This document shows positions 43,559-53,747 of a stretch of DNA of 61,106 nt, piece by piece. The notes below the pieces were generated by a model. That model searched no databases and was not told the DNA's origin. It was given only the letters and a program-made list of their open reading frames with translations. This DNA comes from Bacteroidota bacterium (GTDB lineage: Bacteria > Bacteroidota > Bacteroidia > Bacteroidales > Prolixibacteraceae). Positions within the stretch are counted from its first letter, which is position 1. Each line of letters begins with the position of its first letter. The stretch spans positions 1 to 61,106 of the forward strand of contig JAJUGZ010000011.1 in NCBI GenBank assembly GCA_029265715.1, read 5' to 3'. Made by a program: the position numbers and the translations under genes.

Positions 43559-46369
43559 TCAGAAAGGGGCTTGAAAGTTGAAATAGAGCACCAAATTTTT
43601 GGCCCGCCATTGCCACTTGTCATACGGTCCGAAATCGAAGAACTGGTTCTTTTGGCCTGAGGGCCCGAGCCTCCACGCTTGCTGCGAGTTGGTCCCGATG
43701 GGCGGGATTCCCTGCATAAACGAAATATCGCCGGAAGGAAATGGAGGTGCGCAATTGAACGTTTCGTTGGGTTGATCAGGTGTAAACAGGCGCAAGAACA
43801 CATCTTCGGATGAAGTGGCAACCACAAACGGCTGATCTTTTGTGATAATCTCGGCCCAATACAATTGAGAATGATAGCCTTTAAATTCCGGATAAATGAG
43901 CGGTGCAATGCCCGTCATCGTGCGGTTATAGTCTTTTTGATGAACACCCAGTTCAACGCCCTGCATCCGGTTTTTCCAAACGCGGTACGGACCATTGCCC
44001 CACCAGCGTACCGATTTCACCTGATCTTCAGGAAAAGAAAAATTAACACCCATGTAATCGAAATGCACATCATATTCAGGCGGGAAATACATGATATCCA
44101 ATTTTATCCAGCCGGAAGGATATACCGACCAAACCATCTGTTTCATGCGCGATTCTTTGGTGTACGAACAAGCAATTTTCAGGGTATCGCCCGAATGCTG
44201 AATATCCATTTTATCGAAGATTGCTTTGCCTCCGCTCAACACCGGGCCATTATTAAATGGTATCTCACCGTTGGCATTCACCACCTTTTTCAGCAGACCA
44301 TCTTCCCGGCCAAAAGTTAGTTCCAGCTTATCGGCCCTGACAATCAGCATCGAATCTTTTTCCTCAACCGAAACAGGCTTGCTGCCATTTGTGGTCATCA
44401 TCCGGGCTACCACATCTTTGGGCAACGCGATTGGCCAGCTCCAGGTATAAAGTTCCATCCCGGTTTTATCGATGGCCGTCACGTACAACACGTCGTACGA
44501 GAACCAGTCGGACGGCAGGTTTAACGCCAATTGCCCTTTTTGTCCGGGCTTCACATCGGGCGCGCCGGCAGTCCCGGTAACCGGTTGTGTTTTTGCGTCA
44601 GATCCCGGCAACGGCAGTTTCACCAGTTTCCATTTGAACGAGCAGGTATTGATGTTGGAATACAAGTAGCGGTTTTCCAAATTCAGCTTGCCGTCGAATT
44701 GGGCCGTGATGTCGCGCTCTTCGAATTTCACCGGCGACCACACTTCTTTTATGGCAAAAAAGCTTCCCTCCTTTTCAAAGTGAGGCCCCAAGATGCCATC
44801 CGGAGCATACCGTCCGAATGTATCGATCTCTCCATTTTTATCTGTGCGGACAACGCCTTCGTCGGCAAATACCCACAGGAAACCACCTGCCGAATGGAAA
44901 TTATTCCACATCAGCTCCCAGTAATCGGCCAGGCCAGCGCCCTGACCGCCATCGTACAATCCATGCAAAAACTCGGTCGGGAAAACAATGTTGTGCCCGT
45001 GCCAGTAAGTTCCCATCCCATAATCGTAATTGATGTAATGCTCCGTTTCAATGCCTTCATGTATCCGCCAAGGGTAAATAACTGCGCGTTTCTGAATGTC
45101 AAACTGTTTGAAAACAGGATCGAGCACCGGATTATGGCCGCCTTCGTTGCCACTGTCCCATATTACAATCGATGGATGGTTTACATCGTGGGTGATCATT
45201 TCTTCTACCAGCCTGGTCCCGGTTGGCGTGTCGTATTGCCCGTGCCAGCCGGCCAGTTCGTCGAGAACAAACAAACCCAGCGAGTCGCACACATCAAGGA
45301 AATGTCCGTCGGGCGGATAGTGCGAACTACGCACCGCATTCATGTTCATTTCCTTCATCAGTTTTACGTCTTCAATGCTGTACGCCTTGCACGAAGCGCG
45401 CCCGGTTTCAGGCCGGAAGGTATGCCGGTTGACTCCTTTAAACTTGATTTTTACTCCATTCACATAAATCCCGTCGCGCTGACGAACATCGATGGTGCGG
45501 AACCCAAAACGCTGTGTCATTTCATGAAGGATTTTCCCATTGGCAGTCAGGCTAAACCGGACCTGATAAAGGTTCGGATCTTCCGGGGTCCATGTTTTTA
45601 TTCCCGAAACCAGTGCAGACAACCGAACATCTTTTTGAGCTTTCGTTACCGGAGCAGAGAACTCTTCACCAACCGGATTCCCGTTCAAATCAGTTACCTG
45701 TGCCGAAACACGATCGGCAGAAGAAATATGGTTCAGGAAAACATCAGCCGTAAACGAGCCATCGGCTTTAGCATCGATGGCTACCCGTTCAATGTTTTGA
45801 GCAGGTTTTGCCTCGAGGTAAACCGGTCGAAAAATTCCCCCAAAAATCCAGTAATCGGCATGGCGTTCGGCCTTATTGACCGATTCGTTGGCCGAATGTT
45901 TCGATACTTTTACTTCAAGCAAATTAGTTTTCCCGAAATTCAGTAATTTGCTGACATCATACTTGAACCGGTAAAACGCACCCTGATGAATCGGCCCGGC
46001 AAGTTTCCCGTTAATTTTCACTTCAGTATCGGTCATCGACCCCTCAAATACAATGTTTACCTGCTGGCCTTTCCACGCTGAGGGAACCTGAAAATTGTAT
46101 TTATACAGGCCTTGTTCCATGCCGCGGATACTGTCTGGTGCATGGCCGTAATTGTATGTTCCAAATCCTTGTAGTTCCCAGTTCGACGGAACCGGGATAG
46201 TCGTCCATTTGCCGGAATTCCTCCCGGCAGTGCAGAAAAATTGCCAGTCGACCGTCTTATCAGCTCCGGTCCCTGACAAATACTGAACCTGAGTTGTTTG
46301 TGCATGCGACGATAAAAAAATGAAAACGTTTACAGCTATCAGGCAATGTAATCTTAAAATAAGTTTCAT
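43559..46369 (-). CDS. GH2 beta-galactosidase (LacZ-like)
   Basis: Secreted enzyme of 936 residues (signal LIAVNVFIFLSSHAQ). The jelly-roll domain reads VPSNWELQGFGTYNYGH, the barrel start FKGVNRHTFRPETGR, the acid/base Glu lies in IWDSGNEGGHN and the likely nucleophile in PTEFLHGLYDGG. A LacZ-type C-terminal domain (VRWWGNGPYRVWKNRMQGVELGV) is present. It hydrolyses beta-galactosides or closely related glycosides. It is the first enzyme gene after susCD, with its own likely promoter in the 389-bp gap. Confidence 0.9.
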   Translation of the reverse strand: MKLILRLHCLIAVNVFIFLSSHAQTTQVQYLSGTGADKTVDWQFFCTAGRNSGKWTTIPVPSNWELQGFGTYNYGHAPDSIRGMEQGLYKYNFQVPSAWKGQQVNIVFEGSMTDTEVKINGKLAGPIHQGAFYRFKYDVSKLLNFGKTNLLEVKVSKHSANESVNKAERHADYWIFGGIFRPVYLEAKPAQNIERVAIDAKADGSFTADVFLNHISSADRVSAQVTDLNGNPVGEEFSAPVTKAQKDVRLSALVSGIKTWTPEDPNLYQVRFSLTANGKILHEMTQRFGFRTIDVRQRDGIYVNGVKIKFKGVNRHTFRPETGRASCKAYSIEDVKLMKEMNMNAVRSSHYPPDGHFLDVCDSLGLFVLDELAGWHGQYDTPTGTRLVEEMITHDVNHPSIVIWDSGNEGGHNPVLDPVFKQFDIQKRAVIYPWRIHEGIETEHYINYDYGMGTYWHGHNIVFPTEFLHGLYDGGQGAGLADYWELMWNNFHSAGGFLWVFADEGVVRTDKNGEIDTFGRYAPDGILGPHFEKEGSFFAIKEVWSPVKFEERDITAQFDGKLNLENRYLYSNINTCSFKWKLVKLPLPGSDAKTQPVTGTAGAPDVKPGQKGQLALNLPSDWFSYDVLYVTAIDKTGMELYTWSWPIALPKDVVARMMTTNGSKPVSVEEKDSMLIVRADKLELTFGREDGLLKKVVNANGEIPFNNGPVLSGGKAIFDKMDIQHSGDTLKIACSYTKESRMKQMVWSVYPSGWIKLDIMYFPPEYDVHFDYMGVNFSFPEDQVKSVRWWGNGPYRVWKNRMQGVELGVHQKDYNRTMTGIAPLIYPEFKGYHSQLYWAEIITKDQPFVVATSSEDVFLRLFTPDQPNETFNCAPPFPSGDISFMQGIPPIGTNSQQAWRLGPSGQKNQFFDFGPYDKWQWRAKNLVLYFNFQAPF

Positions 46370-46446
46370 ATATCACAATTTCTATTCTATTTCTTATTGA
46401 TTTGGAAATGTCGAAGTTAAAAATTTTTATTGGTTTTCAAACTCCA

Positions 46447-46477
46447 CAAAAAATATCGACCCGGATCAATACACAAA
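46447..46477 (-). promoter_or_regulatory. Candidate promoter of the GH2-GH31 enzyme operon
   Basis: In minus-strand reading a TTTG (46477-46474) is followed after 18 bases by TATTTTTTG (46455-46447), one base longer than the Bacteroidota TAnnTTTG -7 consensus. It lies about 80 bp before the GH2 start codon. Confidence 0.4.
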
Positions 46478-46612
46478 AACACACACCCGATGATTAAGTA
46501 AACGTTTCCAAGTAACCAATCCGCTCGATGCACCCCCTTCCCGTTTGGAAATAAAACGAGCCTGGTTAGCAAAAGCGCGATATTGTTTTATCGCGACAGA
46601 GCGCGAAAAACG

Positions 46613-46746
46613 AGGCCGTCCCCCAAGCGCTAACCCCTGAGCCTGCTGTCATTGCGAGCAAAGCGAAGCAATCTGTAATTCAACAGATTGCTTCAGCCGT
46701 ACCTCCTTCACAATGACGCTCCGACTGACTTTTTGGACAGCCCCTT
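46613..46746 (-). repeat. MITE-like palindromic repeat, full copy 2
   Basis: About 134 bp. The reverse complement aligns end to end with 25917-26048, including GCTGTCC at one end, CCCTGAGC in the middle and GACGGCC/GACAGCC at the other end. The core GAAGCAATCTGTTGAATTACAGATTGCTTCG is palindromic. It begins 12 bp after the susD-like stop. Confidence 0.85.
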
Positions 46747-46758
46747 AAAAAATATGTC

Positions 46759-48333
46759 TTAATCAGAAACGTTATCCGGGTTTTGAACCATTGCCGGGTT
46801 CGAATCAAGATCGTAGGTCGGGATTTTCCAGAGGAACGATTTTTTAGGAACAAAATCAAGTTTAGCTCCCTTATACATGTAAATTCCTCTTGCCAGCGCA
46901 TCGTCCCAGTTGGCCTTTACCCTTTTCCCGAGCCGGTCGGTACGGATTTCGTCATAATACAACTGCGATTCACCAATAAACTCCCAGCCCCGTTCTCGGA
47001 AAATATAATCGTCTAATTCTTGTTTGGTCATTCCTGAGAGGCTTTCAAGATTTGAACGATTGCGTACCGCGTTAAATTTGGCCAGTGCATCAGCAGTCGG
47101 GCCATTCAACTGGTTCTCAGCCTCGGCATAGTTCAGCAACACATCGGCATAGCGCATCACATAAATATTGGCCTGCGGCATTTTCAAGGTAGCCGATTCC
47201 GGCGTGCGGTCGTAAAACTTAATGTTTCCGGGCGAAGCAGTATTCCATCCTTTTGAACCGGGGTAGAAGCCATTATCGGCTGCAACAAATTCCAGTGTGC
47301 CAGTTACCACACCATTGGAAGTCCGGTTAAATTTAGTCAGGAACGTTCCTTCTTTTCGGGCATCCTGGTTGCTGTATGATTCGTAAGCCTGGATGGTTGG
47401 GCCATACCGCCGGTACATGTAACACCCGATACTGGCTTCGGTTATATTCACACCAAACATGACGTGCAGGTTGTTGTACTCGCCACTGAGCTGACCATAT
47501 TGAATTTCGAAGATTGATTCTTTGCCATTTTTATTGGCGGTATTCCACCAAAACCACAGATTTTTGAAATCAGGCTCAAGCTGATATTCTCCGGAAGCAA
47601 TAACTTTCCCGCTGTACTCTTTTGATTTCTGATAATAGCTGCTGTTTCCTTCCATACTGGCTCGGGTCAGGTACACTTCACCCAGGAAAGCCTGTGCGGC
47701 ACCTTTCCCAGGGCGCCATTTGTCAGTTGCTGCATATGCCGATTTCAACGGGAGATTGGCTTCGGCATATTCTAAATCGGCAATGATGTAATCGTAATTT
47801 TCGGCTACGGTTTTACGGGGAATTTCAAGCCCTTCCATCGATGAGGTATAAGTCTCCGGAATTGGTACACCCCCAAAAATACGGACTAAGTTGTAATAAG
47901 CCAAAGCCCTTAAAAAACGTGCCTCGGCAAAATACTGTTTTTTCAGAGTTTCATCCATACTGACGCCCTCGCCGCGGCCCAAAACAATATTGGCTTTATT
48001 GATCACCGCAAATGCCCGTGGCCAAGTATCAGAAAATGTTCGAGACGGGTTATTCACATCAGTCCAGGCATTCCACAAATGAACATCATCTTTTGCATAA
48101 GCAGGTGCGCCAAAATCGGTCAACACCTCCAGGTACATGTGATATTTGTAATTCGAACCACCAAAAGCATATTGGTAAGCATCATAAACACTAACCACTG
48201 CCATATTCAGTTCTTCGGCTGTTTTATAAAAAGTTCCAGGTGCCAAAAACGTATAGGGTTCTTCTGTTAAATCGGTGCACTGCGTAAAAAACGGTGCAAC
48301 AATCGCAAAAAACAGATATTTAATGAATTTCAT
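46759..48333 (-). CDS. SusD-like outer-membrane glycan-binding lipoprotein
   Basis: Protein of 524 residues with a lipoprotein signal (FAIVAPFFTQCTDL, Cys19). SusD/RagB blocks: PGTFYKTAEELNMAVVSVYDAY, YFAEARFLRALAYYNLVRIFGGVPI, RYADVLLNYAEAENQL and the C-terminal IFRERGWEFIGESQLYYDEIR. It is the surface lid of the SusCD import complex and binds oligosaccharide. It is paired with the susC-like gene 20 bp upstream in the transcript. Confidence 0.95.
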   Translation of the reverse strand: MKFIKYLFFAIVAPFFTQCTDLTEEPYTFLAPGTFYKTAEELNMAVVSVYDAYQYAFGGSNYKYHMYLEVLTDFGAPAYAKDDVHLWNAWTDVNNPSRTFSDTWPRAFAVINKANIVLGRGEGVSMDETLKKQYFAEARFLRALAYYNLVRIFGGVPIPETYTSSMEGLEIPRKTVAENYDYIIADLEYAEANLPLKSAYAATDKWRPGKGAAQAFLGEVYLTRASMEGNSSYYQKSKEYSGKVIASGEYQLEPDFKNLWFWWNTANKNGKESIFEIQYGQLSGEYNNLHVMFGVNITEASIGCYMYRRYGPTIQAYESYSNQDARKEGTFLTKFNRTSNGVVTGTLEFVAADNGFYPGSKGWNTASPGNIKFYDRTPESATLKMPQANIYVMRYADVLLNYAEAENQLNGPTADALAKFNAVRNRSNLESLSGMTKQELDDYIFRERGWEFIGESQLYYDEIRTDRLGKRVKANWDDALARGIYMYKGAKLDFVPKKSFLWKIPTYDLDSNPAMVQNPDNVSD

Positions 48334-48353
48334 AGTCTAATGTTTTTTCAGGT

Positions 48354-51300
48354 TTAAAATTTTGCATTGATACCGAATATCATGGTTTTCGCCCACGGAT
48401 AAGTCGTGTCGCCATTTTCTGGGTTATATCCACGATGGTTGGCACGGCTTAAATAATTCTGTGCATTCAGATAAACAGTCAGTTCTTTTATCCAGCTATA
48501 TTTTCTGATAACAGATGAAAAATCGTACCCCAATTTGATATTTTTAACGATGAAGTAACTCCAGTGTGCACTGGTGCGATCGGAGAAATAAACATCTTTT
48601 GCCCCGGCACGAGGGAAAGTGCCATTTGGGTTGGTTTCGCTCCACATACGGTCGTAGGCATATTTCGAAGGCTGATAATTTTGGTTCAGTATCTGATTTT
48701 CTCCATACATCAGGTAGCTATCGGTTGCCGAAGCATAACCTATTGAAACCGAGGTATGCCCAAACGCGCTGTTATCGATACCTGCCACTGAGGCATAATC
48801 GTGTGCACCCTGTCCGTAAATATCGAGCGAAAAGTTTTTGTACGACATGTTGGATGAAAGTCCGTAGAAGAATTTCGGTTCCGGAGAGCCGATGCAGATA
48901 TAATCGTCAAGGCCAATCGAATTGTTATCGGTATGATCAATGTACATTTCCTCGCCCAGATTAGCCGTTGACCGGATTGCGCGGTAAGCATCCAACTGTT
49001 CCTGTGTACGAATGATACCTCCTGATTCGCGGGTATAAATGGCATTCACCGGTTTTCCAACTTCCAGGTAACGGGCATAACCGTTTGATGAAGTCCCCAA
49101 CAGGATTTTGGTTACGTCGCCATATAGCTTCGATATCTTGTTCCGGTTAACCGAAACATTGGCCCCCATGGCCCATTTAAATTCACTATCAAGAATTTGC
49201 CCGGAAACAGCAACCTCGATCCCATTGTTTTTTACTTCGCCGATATTGTCCAGAATGCTGGAAAAACCAGAAGTGGTTGGGATCGGAACGTTATAAAGCA
49301 AGTCGTTGGTTGTACGGGTATAATAATCGATGTTGACATCTAATCTTTTCCATAAGCCGATATCAATACCCAAGTCGTTTTGGGTAGTCCGCTCCCAGCG
49401 CAGATCGGAATTGCCAATTGATTCGGTAAATCCCTGTAGTAGCGTGTTATCATACACATAATAAACCGAAGTTAATTTAGGCAACGAAGCATAGTTACTA
49501 ATTTCCTGATTACCAGTAACACCATAGCTCACACGCAGTTTCAGGTTCGAAACAACCGGGTTTTCTTTCAGGAAAGACTCTTCGCTAATACGCCAACCCA
49601 AACCAACCGAAGGAAAGAAACCCCATTTATTATTTGCACCAAAACGGGAAGAACCATCGTAACGACCGGTTACCGTCAGCATATATTTGTCGTTGTAGGC
49701 ATACGAGGCCCTTGCGGTCCACGAGATTAGCTTATTGCTGTATTTGGTCGAGCTATAACTGATGCTTGAACGGTCGGCCAGTGTCATATCATACGCCCCG
49801 GTAGCATCATTCTCAAATCCGGAACCACTGATACTCATCCCTTCATACACATAGTCCTGGTACGAATAAACACCGGTTGCGGTAAAACGGTGGATACTGT
49901 TCCAGACATTCGAATAAGTAAGGATGTTTTCGGTCAGTTTTGAGGTCATTTTATTGTACGACTGGCCGCCCAGCCCCTTGCCTCCAGAACTTAAACCGGC
50001 CGACGACTTTGATGTTGAATATTCATATCCTTTGGTATTTGAAATATCAACCCCGAAATTTGTCTTGAATTTCAGGTTTTTATGAAAGGTAAATTCAGCA
50101 AAAACGTCGCCCAGGATGCGGTTGCGTACGTTCTCGTTTATAACCTCGCTGGCATCGGCAACCGGGTTCCATTTACCTTCGATATACGAATCGTGCTGTG
50201 GGTCCAGGAATGAATAATACCACGATCCATCCGGATTTTTAACCGGCATGGTCGGCCAGCCAAACCGGAACACGTTACCAGTTGGGTTATCGCGGATGTT
50301 CTGGATAGCAGTGCTGTATTGCATGTGTGTCCCAACAGTCAGCCATTTCCTGAATTCGTGGCTCAGGTTATTTCGTACGGTGTATTTATCGAACCCCGAG
50401 GCAGGCAATATACCTTCCTGTGTAAATACACTTCCCGACAGCATGTAGCTGGTTTTATCCTTGCCCCCTTCAAATGTGATGGAATGTTCCTGGATCGCAG
50501 CATGATCGCGAACAATTGCATCCTGCCAATCGGTATTGTATGCTGGAGCCGGGTTGCTGGCCGAATAAACCGGGGCTCCTTTAGAGTAAGTATAGGCTTC
50601 GTTCACAAATTTGATAAATTCATCACGCCCGAGCATTTCGACCAAACGTTCCGGGGTCTGAACTCCATAATACGAATTGACGGACAGATCGTTCCGGCCT
50701 TTTTGCCCACTTTTGGTTGTAATGATCACAACCCCGTTGGCACCCCTGGAACCATAAATAGCCGAAGAAGAAGCATCTTTCAGAACCTCAATCGAAGCAA
50801 TATCGTTTGCATTAATATCGTTCAGGTTGGCATTCATCAGCGGAAACCCGTCGACCACATACAGCGGGTCGTTCCCGGCGTTGATTGAACCGCTCCCTCG
50901 GATGCGCAAGGTGGGAGACGATCCCGGTGCATTGTTTGTTAAAACAGCGACACCGGCAGCACGTCCCTGTAATGCCTGAACCGGGTTTGAAACAGAAACA
51001 GTAGCAAGTTCGTCGGCTTTCACTTGGGTAATGGCCCCGGTCAGATCGCTTTTTTTCTGAGTACCATAACCAACAGCCACCACCTCTTCGAGTCCAATTG
51101 CATCTTCCTGCAGAGCGACTGTTACCTGGTTTTTACCGACAACCGGAATGTCCTGGGTGCGCATGCCCACAAACGATACCGAGATTTCTTTGGTATCCGA
51201 AGGGACTTCGATTTCGAATGCACCGTTCGCATCGGCAATGGCCCCAATCGTTGTTCCTTTCACAACAATTGTTGCACCTGGCAACGGCACGCCGTTCGTG

Positions 51301-51713
51301 TCGGTTACTTTCCCAATAATTCTTCGTTTGGCAACCTGATCGTCCGGACTAATCTGTTTTTTGCTAATTACGATTGTTTTATCAATAACCTGGTACTTGT
51401 AGTTGTCGTCTAAAATACGCTCCATAATTTCTTCAATGGTCGCATTTTTTAATTTCAGGGAATAGTGACGCGACAAGTCTAATTGATCGCTTTTGAAGAA
51501 AAAGCCAAAATCGGTGACTTTTTCAATTTCGTCAAAGACTTCCAGAATATTGTTGTTGGCAACCTCAATATTAATCCGGGTCTCTTGCGAATAAGTCTTT
51601 GCCGAAAGCGAAAGCACACATAAGAAGCTTAAGAGAGTTGTTAGTTTCATAATCCGCAGTAATTTCTTAATCCCATGCCGTTTAAAGGCACAGAACAGTT
51701 GATTTTTTTTCAT
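48354..51713 (-). CDS. SusC-like TonB-dependent outer-membrane transporter with STN domain
   Basis: Protein of 1119 residues. After the signal (LTTLLSFLCVLSLSAKTYSQ) comes an STN domain (INIEVANNNILEVFDEI ... ATIEEIMERIL). A CarboxypepD-regulatory-like domain (RRIIGKVTDTNGVPLPGATI) follows, then a plug (LEEVVAVGYGTQKKSDLTGAI, GNDPLYVVDGFPL) and the 22-strand barrel ending in an aromatic-rich FGINAKF. The STN domain indicates that it signals to the FecR/sigma pair encoded just upstream. With the SusD-like protein it imports glycan fragments. Confidence 0.96.
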   Translation of the reverse strand: MKKNQLFCAFKRHGIKKLLRIMKLTTLLSFLCVLSLSAKTYSQETRINIEVANNNILEVFDEIEKVTDFGFFFKSDQLDLSRHYSLKLKNATIEEIMERILDDNYKYQVIDKTIVISKKQISPDDQVAKRRIIGKVTDTNGVPLPGATIVVKGTTIGAIADANGAFEIEVPSDTKEISVSFVGMRTQDIPVVGKNQVTVALQEDAIGLEEVVAVGYGTQKKSDLTGAITQVKADELATVSVSNPVQALQGRAAGVAVLTNNAPGSSPTLRIRGSGSINAGNDPLYVVDGFPLMNANLNDINANDIASIEVLKDASSSAIYGSRGANGVVIITTKSGQKGRNDLSVNSYYGVQTPERLVEMLGRDEFIKFVNEAYTYSKGAPVYSASNPAPAYNTDWQDAIVRDHAAIQEHSITFEGGKDKTSYMLSGSVFTQEGILPASGFDKYTVRNNLSHEFRKWLTVGTHMQYSTAIQNIRDNPTGNVFRFGWPTMPVKNPDGSWYYSFLDPQHDSYIEGKWNPVADASEVINENVRNRILGDVFAEFTFHKNLKFKTNFGVDISNTKGYEYSTSKSSAGLSSGGKGLGGQSYNKMTSKLTENILTYSNVWNSIHRFTATGVYSYQDYVYEGMSISGSGFENDATGAYDMTLADRSSISYSSTKYSNKLISWTARASYAYNDKYMLTVTGRYDGSSRFGANNKWGFFPSVGLGWRISEESFLKENPVVSNLKLRVSYGVTGNQEISNYASLPKLTSVYYVYDNTLLQGFTESIGNSDLRWERTTQNDLGIDIGLWKRLDVNIDYYTRTTNDLLYNVPIPTTSGFSSILDNIGEVKNNGIEVAVSGQILDSEFKWAMGANVSVNRNKISKLYGDVTKILLGTSSNGYARYLEVGKPVNAIYTRESGGIIRTQEQLDAYRAIRSTANLGEEMYIDHTDNNSIGLDDYICIGSPEPKFFYGLSSNMSYKNFSLDIYGQGAHDYASVAGIDNSAFGHTSVSIGYASATDSYLMYGENQILNQNYQPSKYAYDRMWSETNPNGTFPRAGAKDVYFSDRTSAHWSYFIVKNIKLGYDFSSVIRKYSWIKELTVYLNAQNYLSRANHRGYNPENGDTTYPWAKTMIFGINAKF

Positions 51714-51776
51714 AGTTTTGAAAGGTTTTAATTAATAACATGTTCGGTACAAACCGCAACTTTATTAAGAGAATCG

Positions 51777-51807
51777 GAACCGGGCCGGGCGCCATCCTGC
51801 CCGGTTC
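51777..51807. terminator. Hairpin between fecR-like and susC-like genes
   Basis: GAACCGGGC and GCCCGGTTC form a 9-bp stem with a 13-nt loop. The T-run (ATTTTTTT) is on the plus-strand side, while in the transcription direction of the flanking genes the hairpin is followed by non-U sequence. It may act as a partial terminator or an mRNA-processing hairpin that sets susC apart from sigma/fecR. Confidence 0.45.
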
Positions 51808-51880
51808 ATTTTTTTAATCACAAGCAATTTTTTCTGTCCGCATTTGGTTTAAAGGTTCAACAATTTATTTCTCGGTTTAT

Positions 51881-52891
51881 TTAATTGATAATTACCAGAT
51901 CGGGGCCAACAGGTTTGTTAACGATCTCGTAATTAATGTTTGTCGTGACTTTCAACATTTTAAGCACATACCCTACGGTTGTAGTCCGCTTAATTGTTCC
52001 TGAATATTTGAATTCTTTCAGGGCATCGTTTCTGATCTCAAATTTCACATCGTACCAGTTCTGCAAATCCCTGCAAATTTCTTCCAGCCGTTTTTCCCTG
52101 AAAACAAATTTTCCATCCTTCCAGCCAGTTACGAATTCCACATTTACCGGAGAAATTTTCATCACCCTTCCCTCTTTCTCATATTCAGCCTGTTCTCCCG
52201 GCGAAAGCATGGTAATTGACTGACCGGAACTTTTCAGGATTTCGGCCTTCCCGGAAAGCAAAGTTGTTTCAATTGATTTGTCCTCAGTATATGCTTTGAT
52301 GTTGAACACCGTTCCAAGATCTTTTACCCTGATATCGCCAACCTCAACAACAAAAGGCCGGTCTTGCATGTGTGTGACTTCGAAATAGGCCTCTCCCCTC
52401 AGTTTCACATTACGTTCGCCCGACTGCGCCACCGTATAAACCACTTCAGAGCCTGAATTCAGGCTAATCTTTGTTCCGTCGGAAAGCACGACAGAAGCAA
52501 TGCTGCCTTTGGCTGCCGAAAACATTTGCTCACTGGTAAATTCCCGGTTTTCTACCACCCGCTTTTCTCTTAATAAATCAGAGCCAACATATCCAAGCAT
52601 ACCGCTTACTCCGGCTACCAAAATCAATATGGCAGCATATTTCATCAGGTTTCTGATGTTGTAAGTGGGCGTTATTTTACCCGATTTGGCTTTTTGCAGA
52701 AAGGCATCGTATTCTGAGCGGATAAATTCGAAGGGGAGCGGCTTACGCACTTGGGTTTTAAGCCAAAGGCTCTGCATTTCAAAGAATAGTTTTTCCTCTT
52801 CCTTGTTTTCAGCCAAAAGCTTGTAGTAGGCCTCTTTTTCCTGATCGGTTGCTTCGCCGGTAATTATTTTGGAAATTAAATTTTTATCCAT
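51881..52891 (-). CDS. FecR-type anti-sigma factor
   Basis: Inner-membrane regulator of 336 residues from ATG 52891; an upstream ATG at 52921 adds 10 residues. The N-terminal cytoplasmic part binds the sigma factor, one membrane helix lies at about 80-105 (LMKYAAILILVAGVSGMLGYV), and the periplasmic FecR domain has FTSEQMFSAAKGSIASVVLSDGTKI and GEAYFEVTHMQDRPFVVEV. The DUF4974-like C-terminus (CRDLQNWYDVKFEI) contacts the STN domain of the transporter. It lies directly between sigma and susC-like genes. Confidence 0.92.
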   Translation of the reverse strand: MDKNLISKIITGEATDQEKEAYYKLLAENKEEEKLFFEMQSLWLKTQVRKPLPFEFIRSEYDAFLQKAKSGKITPTYNIRNLMKYAAILILVAGVSGMLGYVGSDLLREKRVVENREFTSEQMFSAAKGSIASVVLSDGTKISLNSGSEVVYTVAQSGERNVKLRGEAYFEVTHMQDRPFVVEVGDIRVKDLGTVFNIKAYTEDKSIETTLLSGKAEILKSSGQSITMLSPGEQAEYEKEGRVMKISPVNVEFVTGWKDGKFVFREKRLEEICRDLQNWYDVKFEIRNDALKEFKYSGTIKRTTTVGYVLKMLKVTTNINYEIVNKPVGPDLVIIN

Positions 52892-52960
52892 CGATTGATC
52901 GTTCTTTTGATTACTGAACAATCAATGCAACCGGAACCCTAACGGATATATTTCTTTTTT

Positions 52961-53548
52961 TCAGAAAAAAATACCTGTGATGGAACTTATGAGGGGCAGG
53001 TACTCTTTCAACTCGTCGCGAAGAAGCTTCAATGCTTTGGTCAGATGAGCTTCAACCGTTTTCACGCTGACGCCCAATTGTTCGGCAATCTCCCGGTTTT
53101 TCATCTCATCAAACCGGCTCAAACAAAATACCCTTCGGCAATGTTCCGGAAGGTTTTTGATGGCCCGGTCAATCTTCTCCTGCAATTCTTCGATCTCCAT
53201 ATAGTCGAACCGGACCCTGTCGAGTGATTCATATTGATATTGCAACTCAAGCCAACGGACTTTTTCATTGTGGCGCAAAACCAGCTGTTTCCGTTTAATG
53301 GCATTCAGGCAACTGTTTTTAACCAAGGTAAAAAGGTAATTCCGAACGTTTGAACCTTCCTTCAACTGGCCCCGTATCTCCCAAAGCTTCAGGAAAACAC
53401 GTTGCAGAATTTCTTTGGTCTCGACCGAATCGGAGAGATAACGCTGTCCCAGATGGTACAACATCCCGTAATATTCGAAATAAATACTTCGAAATGCATC
53501 ATCTTCTCCCTGACGAAGTTTTCTTATTATTTCCCGTTCATCGATCAT
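52961..53548 (-). CDS. ECF RNA polymerase sigma factor (Bacteroidota expansion family)
   Basis: Protein of 195 residues. Region 2 reads AFRSIYFEYYGMLYHLGQRYL and VFLKLWEIRGQL, and region 4 reads LPEHCRRVFCLSRFDEMKNREIAEQLGVSVKTVEAHLTKALKLLR. Released from the FecR protein when the transporter binds its glycan, it should activate the locus, starting with susCD. The 199 bp upstream contain no obvious promoter consensus. Confidence 0.93.
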   Translation of the reverse strand: MIDEREIIRKLRQGEDDAFRSIYFEYYGMLYHLGQRYLSDSVETKEILQRVFLKLWEIRGQLKEGSNVRNYLFTLVKNSCLNAIKRKQLVLRHNEKVRWLELQYQYESLDRVRFDYMEIEELQEKIDRAIKNLPEHCRRVFCLSRFDEMKNREIAEQLGVSVKTVEAHLTKALKLLRDELKEYLPLISSITGIFF

Positions 53549-53747
53549 GCAGCAGAATATCCTGGTTCAACAGATTGACCTTTGGGGTAAAAGCGCCGGT
53601 TAAAGTAACCAATTAATTTCAGCAATCTGTGCAAATCCACATAAGTTCACAAAACCTTATTTTGAAACGTACCCCGATTATGCTTTTCATCAACACATCT
53701 ATATCTGACTATTTCCCCAATAAAGAATATGGTTTCACCTCATCGAG

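Larger units (their letters stand above)
46370..46758. other. Intergenic region between susD-like gene and GH2 (389 bp)
   Basis: It contains the candidate promoter at 46447-46477, an AAACGTTT palindrome at 46500-46507, a CGCGATA/TATCGCG hairpin at 46576-46595 and the second full MITE-like repeat at 46613-46746. No coding frame of convincing quality is present. Confidence 0.6.

Noticed and set aside
44531-45946. Long open frame of 471 residues antisense to the GH2 gene
   Set aside because: It lies wholly opposite a well-supported GH2 enzyme, and its residue pattern (rich in Arg, His, Pro, no family motif) is that of a mirror frame.
46500-46507. AAACGTTT palindrome upstream of the GH2 operon, like a LacI-type operator core
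   Set aside because: An 8-base palindrome is expected about once by chance in a window of this size, and no LacI-type regulator gene is present.
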